A stretch of 64,000 bases of DNA. Source: Bacillota bacterium (GTDB taxonomy: Bacteria; Bacillota; UBA4882; UBA8346). Below, piece by piece: positions 45,606 to 55,737 of this stretch (positions within the stretch are counted from its first letter, which is position 1; each line of letters opens with the position of its first letter). The stretch spans positions 26,731 through 90,730 of the forward strand of contig JAEXFN010000058.1 in assembly GCA_023400055.1 (NCBI GenBank), given 5' to 3'. Under the pieces are notes generated by a model that saw only the letters and a list, made by a program, of their open reading frames with translations, was not told the origin of the DNA and ran no database searches. A program made the position numbers and the translations under genes.

Positions 45606-47195
45606 TTACCCCTCAAACTCCCGTTCCACGTACTCAAAGAAGTCAAAGTCGGCCGCTTTGCGCCGGCCGGTCAAGTCCTGGCAGCACATTCCCACGAAGG
45701 CGCCGGTGAAACAGCCTTCCCGGCAGTATTCATCCGACAATTGGCTGGCGTCGAAGGCCGGACCGAGGGCGATCCAATCCCGGCCGTCCGGCGAATAGTA
45801 GAATTGCAGCCGGTCGTAATCGACCATCACTCGCAGATAACAGCGCTCCCAACCGTTAACCGCCACTTCCCGCTCCAGCGGATACTCCAAGGCGCCGTTG
45901 TCGCCGACCATAATCCCCAGGCTCTTCCCCAACTCGTCGTCGTGGGTCAGCCTGAGGTAGAAATAATTCTCCGTATCGTACAAGCAGATCAAGCCGGCCA
46001 TCTCCTTAAAATGGGTCGGCTCAAACTCCAGGCAGGTGGTGGCCGTGTAACAGAGCGCCTGTTGCCTCCGGGCTACCAGGCTCTGATGGTGTTTGGAGCG
46101 CAACGACTCCCGGCCTTTCAGCCGCAGATAGCCCGGGCGCTCCGTCAGCGAGAGCGAATCCTCGCCCAACGGGATCCGCAGCGTCTGAAAGTGAATGTTC
46201 AAAGCCGGTGCGTCAAAATCATCCCGTTCCGGAACCGGCGGGAAAGGGTGCGGCGGCAGATCGGGCGCCACCACCTGGATTTGAGGTTTATTGCCGCCCG
46301 CCGCCAAGCGCAGCCAGTGATCCTCGGTCCAGCGCATCTTTTGAATGGCCGTCTCCCGGCCCAGCGGGCACCGTCCCTTGCTGGGAATCGGCCGACCGCA
46401 GAGATGAACCATGTACCAAGCGCCGTTTTGGGTCTGAACGATATCGGCGTGGCCCGCTTTCTGCAGCGGCAAGGTCGGATCGTACCGCGAAGTCAGGATC
46501 GGATTGGTCGGATCGACCTCATACGGTCCGGTAATCGTCCGGGAACGGGCCATGGTCACGGCATGCCCCAAGGTGGTGCCGCCCTCGGCGGTGATCAGAT
46601 AATAGTAGCCGTTCCGCTTGTAGAGATGCGGCCCTTCGGTCCAGCCCAGCTCGGTCCCGCCGAAGATGTGGCGGACCGGACCGATCAATTGTCCCTGTTC
46701 CGCCGAGTATTCCTGAAGGATGATCCCGCCGAAACGGCCCCGGCCCTTGCGGTGCTCGGTGATCATGCTGACCAGCCATTTGCGGCCGTCGTCATCGTGA
46801 AAGAGCGAGGGATCGAAGCCATAGCTGCTTAAGTAGATGGGTTCCGACCAGTCGCCGCGGATATCGGCGCTAGTCACCAGGTAATTGTGCGTATCTTTAA
46901 CGGCCGCGCTCAGCGTTTTGACATCGGTATAGATCAGGTAAAAGGTGCCGCGGTCATAACTGAGGCAAGGCGCCCAGATGCCGCCGGAGCTCGGATTGCC
47001 CTTCATGTCCAGTTGCGAAACACGGTTCAACGGATGGGCGATCAGTTCCCAGTGGACCAGATCTTTGGAATGATGGATCTGCACGCCGGGAAACCATTCG
47101 AAGGTGGAATTGGCGATGTAATAGTCATCGTTAACCCGCAAGATCGAAGGATCGGGGTTAAACCCGCGCAAAATCGGATTGGTGATGGTGCTCAT
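45606..47195 (-). CDS. beta-xylosidase / arabinofuranosidase, GH43 subfamily 11-like
   Basis: A 529-residue cytoplasmic glycoside hydrolase. The five-bladed propeller (1-320) has catalytic base D15 (FNPDPSI), pKa modulator D128 (GFDPSLF) and acid E187 (WTEGPHLY), the spacing of characterised GH43_11 xylosidases; residues ~335-529 form the C-terminal beta-sandwich that closes the active site. It should release xylose from xylo-oligosaccharides. No signal peptide. It stands alone in the window, so the xylo-oligosaccharide importer must be elsewhere. Confidence 0.93.
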   Translation of the reverse strand: MSTITNPILRGFNPDPSILRVNDDYYIANSTFEWFPGVQIHHSKDLVHWELIAHPLNRVSQLDMKGNPSSGGIWAPCLSYDRGTFYLIYTDVKTLSAAVKDTHNYLVTSADIRGDWSEPIYLSSYGFDPSLFHDDDGRKWLVSMITEHRKGRGRFGGIILQEYSAEQGQLIGPVRHIFGGTELGWTEGPHLYKRNGYYYLITAEGGTTLGHAVTMARSRTITGPYEVDPTNPILTSRYDPTLPLQKAGHADIVQTQNGAWYMVHLCGRPIPSKGRCPLGRETAIQKMRWTEDHWLRLAAGGNKPQIQVVAPDLPPHPFPPVPERDDFDAPALNIHFQTLRIPLGEDSLSLTERPGYLRLKGRESLRSKHHQSLVARRQQALCYTATTCLEFEPTHFKEMAGLICLYDTENYFYLRLTHDDELGKSLGIMVGDNGALEYPLEREVAVNGWERCYLRVMVDYDRLQFYYSPDGRDWIALGPAFDASQLSDEYCREGCFTGAFVGMCCQDLTGRRKAADFDFFEYVEREFEG

Positions 47196-47272
47196 AGGCC
47201 AAAATCCCTCCCAGATAATTTAAAGTAATCTTCTTCAATATATCACAGAAACGCCGTTATTTGTCGGTTTAC

Positions 47273-47338
47273 GCGCTAAAAAAACAAACCTCCGTATGTA
47301 ACACATATTATGCCAAATCGTGTTACACCGGGAGGTTT
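47273..47338 (-). terminator. terminator of the chemoreceptor gene
   Basis: AAACCTCC plus TGTAACAC pair with GTGTTACA plus GGAGGTTT around a 15-base loop. On the minus strand the stem is followed by GTTTTTTTAG. Confidence 0.8.
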
Positions 47339-47384
47339 CTTAAAGAGCGGACGGGTTGCGGCGCACCGGCCTAAGGGTCCGGAA

Positions 47385-49229
47385 TCAGAGTAGGCCGGCT
47401 CCGGCCAGCTCGACCAGGTGCTCATTCACCTGAAACTTGTCAACCATCATCCGCAGTTGTTCCGCCTGATCGGACAGGGCTTCGCTGGCTGCGGCGCTCT
47501 GCTGGGAGGTAGCCATATTGGTCTGGGTGACCTGAGTAACCTGTTCGATTCCGAAGTTAATCTGGGCGATGGCCGCGGCTTGCTGATTCGAGGCGATCGC
47601 GATGTCGGCCGCCAGGTTTCTCACCTCAGAGACGTTGTCGACGATCTTGCGGAGCGATTGCGCCGTTTCATTGGCGACCTTGGCGCCGGCCTCCGCTTTT
47701 TTAATGGAGCCCTGGATCATCTCGGCCGTCTCCTTGGCAGCGGTGGCGCTGCGCTCCGCCAGATTTTGCACTTCCGACGCGATTACCGCAAATCCCAGGC
47801 CGTGCTGCCCCGCCCGGGCGGCCTCAATCGCGGCATTCAAGGCCAGGATATTGGTTTGGGTCGCGATGTCGTCAATGAGCTTGATAATTGTAAAGATGTG
47901 GGCCGAAGCCTCGTTGATCTCGCCCATGGCCTTGACCATGCTCAGCATCTTTTCATTGCCTTTATCCGCGCTGTCCTTGGCGTTGATGGCCAGTTGGTTC
48001 GCCTGATTGGCGCTGACCGCGTTCTGGCGGGTCTGTGTCCCGATCTCGGCGATGGCCGTCAAGACCTGTTGGAGCGACGCGCCTTGTTCATTGGCGCCTT
48101 GCGCCAAGGCCTCAGAGGAAGTGGCGACTTGCTTGGAGCCCGCGGCTACCTGCTGCGCGGTGTTGGCGATCTCCATCAGCAGCTCTTCCACGGCCGCAAT
48201 GGTGTTATTCATGCCCGTGATGATCCCGTGGTAAACGCCCTTGAATTGGCTGGCGTCGCCCCGTTTGTCCAATTGGCCGTTGGCCACGGCCTGCGAAAGC
48301 TGATTGGCCACGTTGATCAGGTTCTGCAAGGACTTGACCATCTGATTCATGCTGATCGCCAGCGTATCGTTTTCGGAACGCTGCCGGATCTCCACATCGA
48401 GCACGCCCGCGGCGATCTGCTGGGCGACCAGGGATTGCTCGCGAATGCTCTCGGCCATCTTATTGAAGGACCGGGCCAGGACGCCGACCTCATCGCGGGA
48501 CTGGGAGGCGATGGTCACATGAACATCGCCCAACGCCAATTTATCGGCGGCGTGCACCAGTTGGGCGATGCCGCCCACGATCATCTTGGTCGTGAGATAG
48601 GCGATCGATAATCCCAGGAAGACCGCCAGCAGGGTGCCGAAAAGCAGCGCCAGGTTGGTTTGATCCTTCAACTGATTGGAGCGGCTGATCCGCTGCGCCA
48701 GCAAATCCAGTTCCAGCGCTTTGCAACGGGCGGCGTCCTCGGTTATCTTGTCAATGTATTGCTTCCCCTGCCGCGCCTGAACGATCCGGATGATCACCGC
48801 GATATCGCCTTTGTTCTTGGTGATATCGGCGCGCAGGTCATTCACGCTTTGGGCATACGAATGCCATTCTTCCTCGGTATCCTTGATCTCATTTAAATGA
48901 GCCGTGAGTTTCTGGTCCTTCGTCGCCTGGATCACCTGGCGGAAATAGCGGTCAAAATCCTCTTTGCCGCTGGCGAAGGAGTCGAGAAATTTGGGGTCGC
49001 CCGTGATTAAGTATCCCAGATGGCCGTTCTCCATCCTGGTCATGCTCTGCGGGATCATATCCAGATCCATCATGAACTGGTAGGTTTCAACGTTCAGTTT
49101 GTTGGAATCCATGACCCCGCTGAAATTGATGAACGAGACCACGCTGAGCAGGATTAAAATCGATAAAACGAGCCCGAACCCGTAAAATAATTTCTGGCGG
49201 ATACTCAAGCGGTTTAATATTTGAATCAT
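47385..49229 (-). CDS. methyl-accepting chemotaxis protein
   Basis: A 614-residue chemoreceptor. Helix 1 (~14-34), a helical extracellular CHASE3-like domain (~35-190), helix 2 (~195-215), HAMP (~216-270) and a long cytoplasmic signalling hairpin whose tip has NAAIEAARAGQHGLGFAVIA and EVQNLAERS. It relays attractant or repellent binding to CheA. The start is the ATG after GAGG; six upstream residues are rejected. No chemotaxis genes adjoin it. An 88-bp hairpin element lies 36 bases upstream. Confidence 0.92.
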   Translation of the reverse strand: MIQILNRLSIRQKLFYGFGLVLSILILLSVVSFINFSGVMDSNKLNVETYQFMMDLDMIPQSMTRMENGHLGYLITGDPKFLDSFASGKEDFDRYFRQVIQATKDQKLTAHLNEIKDTEEEWHSYAQSVNDLRADITKNKGDIAVIIRIVQARQGKQYIDKITEDAARCKALELDLLAQRISRSNQLKDQTNLALLFGTLLAVFLGLSIAYLTTKMIVGGIAQLVHAADKLALGDVHVTIASQSRDEVGVLARSFNKMAESIREQSLVAQQIAAGVLDVEIRQRSENDTLAISMNQMVKSLQNLINVANQLSQAVANGQLDKRGDASQFKGVYHGIITGMNNTIAAVEELLMEIANTAQQVAAGSKQVATSSEALAQGANEQGASLQQVLTAIAEIGTQTRQNAVSANQANQLAINAKDSADKGNEKMLSMVKAMGEINEASAHIFTIIKLIDDIATQTNILALNAAIEAARAGQHGLGFAVIASEVQNLAERSATAAKETAEMIQGSIKKAEAGAKVANETAQSLRKIVDNVSEVRNLAADIAIASNQQAAAIAQINFGIEQVTQVTQTNMATSQQSAAASEALSDQAEQLRMMVDKFQVNEHLVELAGAGLL

Positions 49230-49264
49230 CGCTGAACCTCGTAACAAATTATTTTGGTATGCTT

Positions 49265-49352
49265 ATAAGTTGAAATAAATTTTTGAATAAGCTTTTCCAT
49301 CCGTAAAGCATGGCTGGAAAAGGACGAAGCCGCGGTATTTATTTCAACTTAT
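49265..49352. repeat. 88-bp hairpin element with 16-bp arms
   Basis: ATAAGTTGAAATAAAT and ATTTATTTCAACTTAT enclose 56 bases that themselves pair (TTTTCCA/TGGAAAA). A similar pair of TGAAATAAATTTC arms with nearly the same spacing lies before the LplB-like gene at 59.7 kb. Confidence 0.65.
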
Positions 49353-49739
49353 GAATCAAGGAAATATGTTGCAATGATTTTGAAGGACAAAAACTTATTG
49401 CAACATATATATTTCATAGAAGGATATAGATTGCTATCTTCTCGGTTTACTGCGATAAAAAGCTTTGAAACGACCGGTTATTGGGCAGCCTTGCGGCCTT
49501 CGACTCCCTTCGCTTTCAATCGCCTCCTTGACTGACTTAAAAAATTTGTTTACCTCCATTATCAATGGCTAACATTAAAAAAAATACATACTCCTGAATA
49601 AGATTGTGTTAAACTCCAGGAAAAAGTAGAACTTTGAACCTTTTTACAATAACCTTCATTAAGCTATATTTTTCCGCCTTATCCACAGCCGGAACTGTTA
49701 ACTACGTTAACAGATTCATTTATCCATAAAAAGAGTTTG

Positions 49740-49816
49740 TTGAATGATTGAGCGAGCTCTTTTATTCACAAAATGAGCTCTTTCAGCTCCTCAATAAGCT
49801 CGCAACAGATTCATGC
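49740..49816. repeat. short 21-bp array, three units (array F)
   Basis: GAGCTC or AAGCTC recurs at exactly 21-base steps (49754, 49775, 49796) with TTTATTCACAAAA between, a phrase shared with array A, and the GAGCTC arm shared with array E. Confidence 0.7.
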
Positions 49817-49894
49817 TCGGGTACACATATGTTCTGGATAATATAAAAGGAAGGAAAAACCTGTGGAAAGATGAGCGAAGACTTTGGTTAAAGC

Positions 49895-49922
49895 AAAACC
49901 CGCTATGGATGCGGGTTTTTTA
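49895..49922 (+). terminator. rho-independent terminator
   Basis: AAAACCCGC-n7-GCGGGTTTT followed by more T. No convincing gene precedes it. Confidence 0.7.
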
Positions 49923-50160
49923 TATTTTTGGGCACAAATTGCACAAAATCGAAATAAAAAAAGTTTCGGAACCTTTGAAAGTGCGAAACCTCAACATTTT
50001 TAATGGTCGGGGCGACAGAAGAATATTTTGGCTTGAAGGATTATAAATAGTGGACACTAAATACAATTAACCCAACTCTTAGTTACATTTTATCTCTTAA
50101 CTAAATGTCTCGCAAATTGGAGGGAGATCATTCATACGACCCCCCGCTGTCTTAATGCAT

Positions 50161-51102
50161 TTAAAACGGATCCGATGAATTAACCAAATATTTTAGCATT
50201 TTTTTGGATTTATTATAATAGTCAGGTGCAACTTTGTATGACCAACTACATACTTCTAAACAAAAGGCCATTAAATAATAAATTGTTTTTTCATGGAAGC
50301 CATTACTTAATGTGCATATTTCGGCATAACCGCTGAGAAAGTAGCCCATCTCTTTCTTCATATATATATCTAAAAATATAGGTGAAAAATCAGATTCCGG
50401 ATCGCTGGGATAACACCTTTCAAAGTCAATGATCCCCGTGATTTTCCACTTTGCATTTATATTTTTTACCAAAATATTTCTATGGATAAAATCATTATGA
50501 CATAATGAGAATATATTGCAGTCCTTTATAGTATCTTCAAATAATATAAGCTTTTCTGCCGCCAGTATAAAGAGATTTGTATCAGGATACCCCTTGGATA
50601 TTATTCTCCTAGACTGATTGTCATTTTTGTCTTTAGCAAAAGAAAAATACGATCTCTTTTGCTCTAGTATTTCACCATTCACATCCCAATCACCAAAAAT
50701 ATTTACTCTGCATTCCTTATGAAAGCGTGCCTGTAAGTACCCTATTTCCTTATATATATCCAATCTCTGATTTTTGTCTAGCTTATAGATTATATCCGTC
50801 AAATTGATACCACTTATTTTTCTGGTTAATAGCCAATACGTTTGCTCCCCAAATATCCCATAGTCCAACATTTCTGGTGCGCAAAGATCTTTTTCTCCTT
50901 TAAGGTGCCTAAGTGAGGCTACTTCTCTCCCCCATCTTATTTTTTCCCTATATAATTTTAAAATAAGATTATACTCAGGAACATAATATACTGCGTTTCT
51001 TCCTAACTCTTTGTGTCCAATAGATTCTAATAGTACTTGTTTTTTAAAAATATATCTAATTAGTTCTTCAGTACAAACAATAATACCATCTTCTTTGTCC
51101 AT
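50161..51102 (-). CDS. aminoglycoside-phosphotransferase/choline-kinase-like kinase
   Basis: A 313-residue protein-kinase-fold phosphotransferase. LCHNDFIHRNILV holds the catalytic Asp and metal-binding Asn, and GIIDFERC the second metal-binding Asp. The N-lobe is less conserved. Such enzymes phosphorylate small hydroxylated molecules (sugars, choline, antibiotics); the substrate is unknown. The start codon touches the stop of the preceding frame, so both were once co-translated. AT-rich compared with most of the window, suggesting transfer. Confidence 0.8.
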   Translation of the reverse strand: MDKEDGIIVCTEELIRYIFKKQVLLESIGHKELGRNAVYYVPEYNLILKLYREKIRWGREVASLRHLKGEKDLCAPEMLDYGIFGEQTYWLLTRKISGINLTDIIYKLDKNQRLDIYKEIGYLQARFHKECRVNIFGDWDVNGEILEQKRSYFSFAKDKNDNQSRRIISKGYPDTNLFILAAEKLILFEDTIKDCNIFSLCHNDFIHRNILVKNINAKWKITGIIDFERCYPSDPESDFSPIFLDIYMKKEMGYFLSGYAEICTLSNGFHEKTIYYLMAFCLEVCSWSYKVAPDYYNKSKKMLKYLVNSSDPF

Positions 51103-51868
51103 TTAAGCATCACCACATTTTGAATATACGCTAATAAGCTTATTCCATGCGTTTACTATACTTTTCTCGTTAGATACAATTTCAAAACCTGGCATTTCTC
51201 TTATTAAATCTAATACAAACGGATCGTTATGACCCATTCCAGTATGGAACATTTCCATTATATACCTATGCAAATTACCAGTCACCAAATTCAGTTTTTC
51301 ATCTCGAGACTCTCGTCCATCAGCACCGCGTTGGTAAGAGAAAGACAAAAGAGAAGCAAAATATGCGACATTACTTAAAGTTGTTAATGGAATCACCGGA
51401 TCCGTAATTTTTAATTGCTGCATCAAATGCCTAGTGTATCGATGCAAAGCCATTTTTTGTTTTTTGGTAATTCTCGTTTTTCCCTATTTTGTGTTATCAT
51501 TGCCAATCCGACAGATTTTCTGCTTTTGGTAACTAATGAATCTAATAATCCTAATAAAGCGCTATGGTCACGTCCATTTTTCGTTTCTTTTGTTGCATAA
51601 AGTATTTGAATTCCATAATTCTCAGCCCTAAAGAATTTTTTCAAATAATCCTTCGCAACTTTGGATCCAAGTCCGCACAAAGCTCTAAAGCTTCCACCCG
51701 CAAAGCAAATGCCCGTTTCTTTCCACGCAAACGATGCTTGAGCGCTTGAGCCTTCCAGATTTCCCGGGATAGTATATTCCGAATCCATAGCTTATCGTAA
51801 ATATTTCTTACTTCAACATTTGATAATAAGCTGAACCAATTCTTTTGGAGTTTTAACGAAAAACCCAA
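51103..51868 (-). pseudogene. probable frameshifted gene, family unknown
   Basis: Three overlapping minus-strand frames carry plausible coding sequence in succession: KNWFSLLSNVEVRNIYDKLW, then GSKVAKDYLKKFFRAENYGI and LLDSLVTKSRKSVGLAMITQ, then RYTRHLMQQLKITDPVIPLT to SVYSKCGDA. The first change is next to an in-frame stop, the second at an A-rich run (CCAAAAAACAAAAAATGG read on the coding strand). One gene broken by two frameshifts is the simplest explanation; two short genes are possible. No domain is recognised. It is directly upstream of the phosphotransferase. Confidence 0.45.
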
Positions 51869-52189
51869 TAGTTGACCCCATTCCCTCCCCGCCGGAATCA
51901 GTTAGCTCTTCAGCCGACGGATACCTCCGATTCACTATCGGCATCAATCAATGAGACAGGTTTATTTAGGGGGAAATTTTGTTATAAAATTTTCGTTATT
52001 TTATATAGCATTATCCCAACCCAAAAGAAGCTCTTTATCTTAACCAAAACCCATCATATCGATCAAGTATCTAAAATTTGATTTGCTCAGGTATGAAACT
52101 GTAATAGAGAATCATGCCAATGAACACCTGTCTTCGCCAAAATATTTATCAGGTATTTTAAAAACTTAAGAATAGGAAGGTAAGCATTG
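51869..52189. other. promoter region of the alarmone synthetase
   Basis: About 320 AT-rich bases between divergent units with no supported frame. It presumably holds promoters for both directions; none was identified with confidence. Confidence 0.45.
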
Positions 52190-52882
52190 ATGAACATTGA
52201 CTTTTCAAAAACCAGATATCTGTTTGATGGAGTTACCGGAGATTTGATCTCCAATGAAATCGTAGCAACCATTCATTCTTTTCTGGCCGTAGAAAACATA
52301 TATTTGTCGGCTACCCGCGAAATTGCTACTAAGCTGGAGAATTTGAATGATGAATTCAAAGTGGCCATGGATCGCAATCCTATCCAGCAGATTAAAACAA
52401 GGGTCAAAACGCCCAAAAGCATTCTGGACAAACTATTTCGAAAAGGACACGAAATTAGCGTTGAATCGGCACGGAAAAATCTGAACGACATCGCCGGCAT
52501 CCGTGTCGTCTGCTCCTTTATTGATGACATCTACCTCATCGCCGACTTGCTGACTGCTCAAAGCGATATTGAGCTGATCCGTCGCTCCGATTATATCAAG
52601 AACCCCAAGCCAAACGGTTACCGCAGTCTGCATCTGGTGGTGACCGTTCCGGTTTTTTTATCACAGACCACCGAGCGGGTAAAAGCGGAGATTCAAATCC
52701 GAACCATTGCCATGGATTTTTGGGCATCGTTGGAGCACGAACTAGTCTATAAGCTGGCTGATAAAAAAACCGAGGCGATTATCAAAGAATTAAAAGACAG
52801 TGCGGAGGTAATTGCCCAAACGGACGCGCGAATGCAAAAGCTGCATAATCTGATATCCGCTATGCAAGGAAGGGAGGAATAG
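52190..52882 (+). CDS. small alarmone synthetase, RelQ/YjbM-like
   Basis: A 230-residue single-domain (p)ppGpp synthetase. The RelA/SpoT synthetase fold shows KTPKSILDKLFRKG, DIAGIRVVCSFIDDIYLIAD, DYIKNPKPNGYRSLHLVV and EIQIRTIAMDFWASLEHEL, covering the nucleotide-binding and catalytic positions. There is no hydrolase or TGS/ACT domain. It transfers pyrophosphate from ATP to GDP or GTP to raise alarmone levels under stress. The ATG start is eight bases after GGAAGG; a preceding TTG is not needed. Confidence 0.9.
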   Translation: MNIDFSKTRYLFDGVTGDLISNEIVATIHSFLAVENIYLSATREIATKLENLNDEFKVAMDRNPIQQIKTRVKTPKSILDKLFRKGHEISVESARKNLNDIAGIRVVCSFIDDIYLIADLLTAQSDIELIRRSDYIKNPKPNGYRSLHLVVTVPVFLSQTTERVKAEIQIRTIAMDFWASLEHELVYKLADKKTEAIIKELKDSAEVIAQTDARMQKLHNLISAMQGREE

Positions 52883-52889
52883 ACTGCTT

Positions 52890-53199
52890 TGACAGCGCCG
52901 CAGGAAATGGCGTACTTGATGGCAATCTCCATTTTGTTCTGTATTCTTACGGTGAAATCAAAGTGAGCCATCTGCTGTTGCTGCCCCGGCTTTTCAGGCC
53001 ACACCGTTGGCACATAATCTTCATTTCTCCTAAATAAGATTCTGGAATTTACCGACCGGAGAAATAATGCCCATATATTCATCATTGCTGGCCTCTCTAT
53101 TTCATCGAGCAAACGAACGTAGAAGTCGGACAGGGCAGTAATGTCTTTGCAGTCCAGTACAACCGCACTTAGCGCGATGGGCAGTTGAAACCCGTTCAC
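52890..53199 (-). pseudogene. VOC-family protein truncated at its C-terminus
   Basis: About 100 codons match a two-module VOC protein: SAVVLDCKDITALSDFYVRL, then NEDYVPTVWPEKPGQQQQMA and KYAISCGAVKA. The closing strand with the DPxGHPFCLC type ending is missing; the frame instead runs into the antisense of the alarmone synthetase. The junction at about 52.89 kb, right at the end of that gene, looks like a recombination endpoint. Confidence 0.7.
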
Positions 53200-53721
53200 A
53201 TTCTCGATATTCGCAAAGCAACACCCCTATATTTTGCTTGTTTTTATACCACAGGCGCAAATAATTCTTTGCTCCATTGATGCCTTGTTTCGAATTGGAA
53301 AGCAAATTGCCCCCAAAATAGTTTCCCTAAAATTAGAAGAATCGTTATCATTCTACGCGTCGTTGATAAAGACACAGACAACCTGTCGACCGGCTTTGAT
53401 GAACCGGGAAAATAAACCTTGCCGAGTTTATGAAGAAGAACTTTATGTTTAATATACCAATAGAACAATTCAGCTACCTGACAACGCGAAACGCGAAGCC
53501 TGCCACTTTCAAGCGTGATTTTAAAGATGATCTCGTAGCAAATTTTATTCCTACCATTAAAAGAAAAAGCATTCCCTAAATCTTTTTTCTCTTCCCCACT
53601 ATTGTTAACGCCGGAGGCAAAATACATAAGTTATTTAATTCATGGCGTTCTACTATGGTGCGTCCTACAGGAATTGAACACTTACGGCTCCTAGTTCTTT
53701 CTAATCTTTTTAAAATCGATA
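53200..53721. other. intergenic region, no supported gene
   Basis: Overlapping frames exist on both strands, none with ribosome site or domain. Possibly decayed coding sequence next to the truncated VOC gene. Confidence 0.45.
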
Positions 53722-55725
53722 TTATAGAAAAAGTCCTGCTAAAATCGACGGTTTCTTTATTAGTATTTCATATTGATACAAACGGAAACTGTTCATGCTC
53801 TCCAACGTTATTGAAATTCCTTCATTTTTATAATTAGTCACTTCAATATCACCGGAATCATCGCTTAAACTCTTTAACGAGAAACTTTTTCCTTCTAAAA
53901 ACAAAGGTTTAATACGATAAACTGATTTGGGATGGTATTCCCGGTATACTATTAAAAATCCTCGGTTGAAATCATTGCGATGGGATTGAAAACCGGTCCA
54001 GGAGTAACCGCTGGGACGTTCCCCCACCGGGAAAATATGACCGTCAAATATACCGTTCCGATATTTTTTATGAAGTTGAATCATTTCCTGGAATCGGCTC
54101 AAAGCAGGTTCCCGTAAGGCTGACGGTTCAAACCAGCACAAAGGATTAGAAAACATCGTGACGGCAAAAACATACTCATAAGAGTAGTTGAAAGGCGCCA
54201 AGACATCGTTCGAATCGTATCGATTTGCATTCCGGTCAATGTTGAGAAACTCGATCTGCAGCTTTTGGGGAGGAACAAAACGGCTGAGATCCCATAAATT
54301 TTTTAATGTCAAGTATGGATAATAGTTCTTCCAATCGGTATATCTGTTCTCCAGGAATAAGTTACCGTACTCTTGAAATAAAAAATACCCAGCCCGGGGA
54401 TCCAGCGTTATATCCAAATTGAACGCCACATTTCCAGCGGTTTTCTCTTTTAACAGGATCATCAGTTTCTCCAGATTATCCTCGGATTCCTTATTACGAA
54501 TTTGAATGATATCGATTTTAAATTTCTTAATCCCGTATTTGCAATACATCTCATACAGTAACTCGGCTTGTTGAATATAATCCCGAAATAATCTGTTCCG
54601 ATCGGGAGCAAACCACAATCCAAGTTCGACCCCGCACTCCTCGGCTTTTTCAGCCACCTTATAAAACCCGTCGGGAAAACGGACTGGATCGATTTCCCAA
54701 AAATCCGTTTCTACGACTTCATTATCCTGGATATGTGCCAAGCCATTTCCTTTTTCCCAGCCGTCGTCCAGTTGATAATGGGTGATCCCCAGAAGTGAAC
54801 AAGCCTCCAATTCCTTAAGCACAAAACTTTCTCCCATATGCTCCATACAATGACGGTCTCCCCATGGGTTGGCCATTACCATATAATCCCGTTCCGGTAT
54901 CAAGGGAGCCTTTTCCCGTTGATATTGTTTCAGAGCCAAGATGCCGTATTCCCGGGACTCATTAAACACTCCGCATACTGAACTATATGTTTGGATTGAT
55001 TTCCCCAAAGGAAACTCTTCCGGCCGGATTCCCCAGCCGAGTGTATATATGTTCCCGTCCTCAAGATAGTAATTACCCGTGGTTTCAGGGCGCTGATCGG
55101 AAAAGCACGGGCTTTCCTTAAGAATGAAAAATCCGTTGCAGGATTCGGTATCTTGCCCAAAAAAAAGATTCCCTCTGTCAAAGTCGTTCGGATTATTCCT
55201 TTCCTCCACCAAATGGTCGGTATTATCAGTACGGGTATAAAACTCGTAGGAAGTTAAACTTAACTTTCGGGTATTAACGGGGAAACTATCCAGGATGTTG
55301 AATCTATCCCCCGCATAAAAATCCCCCATCGGCATGTTCTTACTTCTAACTTTAAGATAAGATCGGATGGCCGGGGCATTTTCATAAATCATGGCAATGC
55401 GTTGTACCTCGACTCCATGAAGCAGATCGTTAAAATTAAATGTGACTTCCAAATATGGGGAGGAATATAATGAACTCTTTATTTCATTTACTTCAAGGCC
55501 GGTCAATTCCATCTTAAATGGCTGAGCTTTTCGGTTCATTATTCCGGTTAATCCCTGGTAAAAAAACTCCGGCGAAAAGTCTACCCCGAGCCACTCGTAA
55601 CCGTTTAATTTGTTTAAAATCGATGTAGTGTAAAATCTTCCTTCCGAATATCGCCATGTTCTTTCAATAAGTTCGTTACTTAATTTAAATAATTGGCCTT
55701 CTTGCGTAAAGTAACATTTCATCAT
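53722..55725 (-). CDS. alpha-galactosidase-like glycoside hydrolase, GH36/clan D
   Basis: A 667-residue cytoplasmic enzyme. Residues 1-280 form the N-terminal beta-supersandwich; the (beta/alpha)8 barrel follows with HYQLDDGWEKGNG (~317-328) and the nucleophile D405 in KKFKIDII. The acid/base candidate is Asp in NRYTDW (~460). It should cleave alpha-galactosides, but the barrel motifs deviate from classical GH36 (KWDxNR), so another alpha-glycoside is possible. It is the last gene of a four-gene operon, starting 12 bases after the lyase gene. Confidence 0.8.
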   Translation of the reverse strand: MMKCYFTQEGQLFKLSNELIERTWRYSEGRFYTTSILNKLNGYEWLGVDFSPEFFYQGLTGIMNRKAQPFKMELTGLEVNEIKSSLYSSPYLEVTFNFNDLLHGVEVQRIAMIYENAPAIRSYLKVRSKNMPMGDFYAGDRFNILDSFPVNTRKLSLTSYEFYTRTDNTDHLVEERNNPNDFDRGNLFFGQDTESCNGFFILKESPCFSDQRPETTGNYYLEDGNIYTLGWGIRPEEFPLGKSIQTYSSVCGVFNESREYGILALKQYQREKAPLIPERDYMVMANPWGDRHCMEHMGESFVLKELEACSLLGITHYQLDDGWEKGNGLAHIQDNEVVETDFWEIDPVRFPDGFYKVAEKAEECGVELGLWFAPDRNRLFRDYIQQAELLYEMYCKYGIKKFKIDIIQIRNKESEDNLEKLMILLKEKTAGNVAFNLDITLDPRAGYFLFQEYGNLFLENRYTDWKNYYPYLTLKNLWDLSRFVPPQKLQIEFLNIDRNANRYDSNDVLAPFNYSYEYVFAVTMFSNPLCWFEPSALREPALSRFQEMIQLHKKYRNGIFDGHIFPVGERPSGYSWTGFQSHRNDFNRGFLIVYREYHPKSVYRIKPLFLEGKSFSLKSLSDDSGDIEVTNYKNEGISITLESMNSFRLYQYEILIKKPSILAGLFL

Positions 55726-55737
55726 CGATCGCCTCGA

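Larger units (their letters stand above)
49230..50160. other. AT-rich intergenic region with hairpins, no supported gene
   Basis: Contains two inverted repeats (ATAAGTTGAAATAAAT arms; ATATGTTGCAAT arms at 49364-49375 and 49397-49408), a three-unit 21-bp array and a terminator. A 77-codon frame around 49.8-50.0 kb runs through the terminator and has no domain, so it is not called. Confidence 0.5.

Noticed and set aside
49813..50046. 77-codon plus-strand frame
   Set aside because: Runs through a rho-independent terminator and has no ribosome site or domain.
53244..53627. 127-codon minus-strand frame
   Set aside because: No recognisable family and overlaps plus-strand frames of equal quality; left as intergenic.
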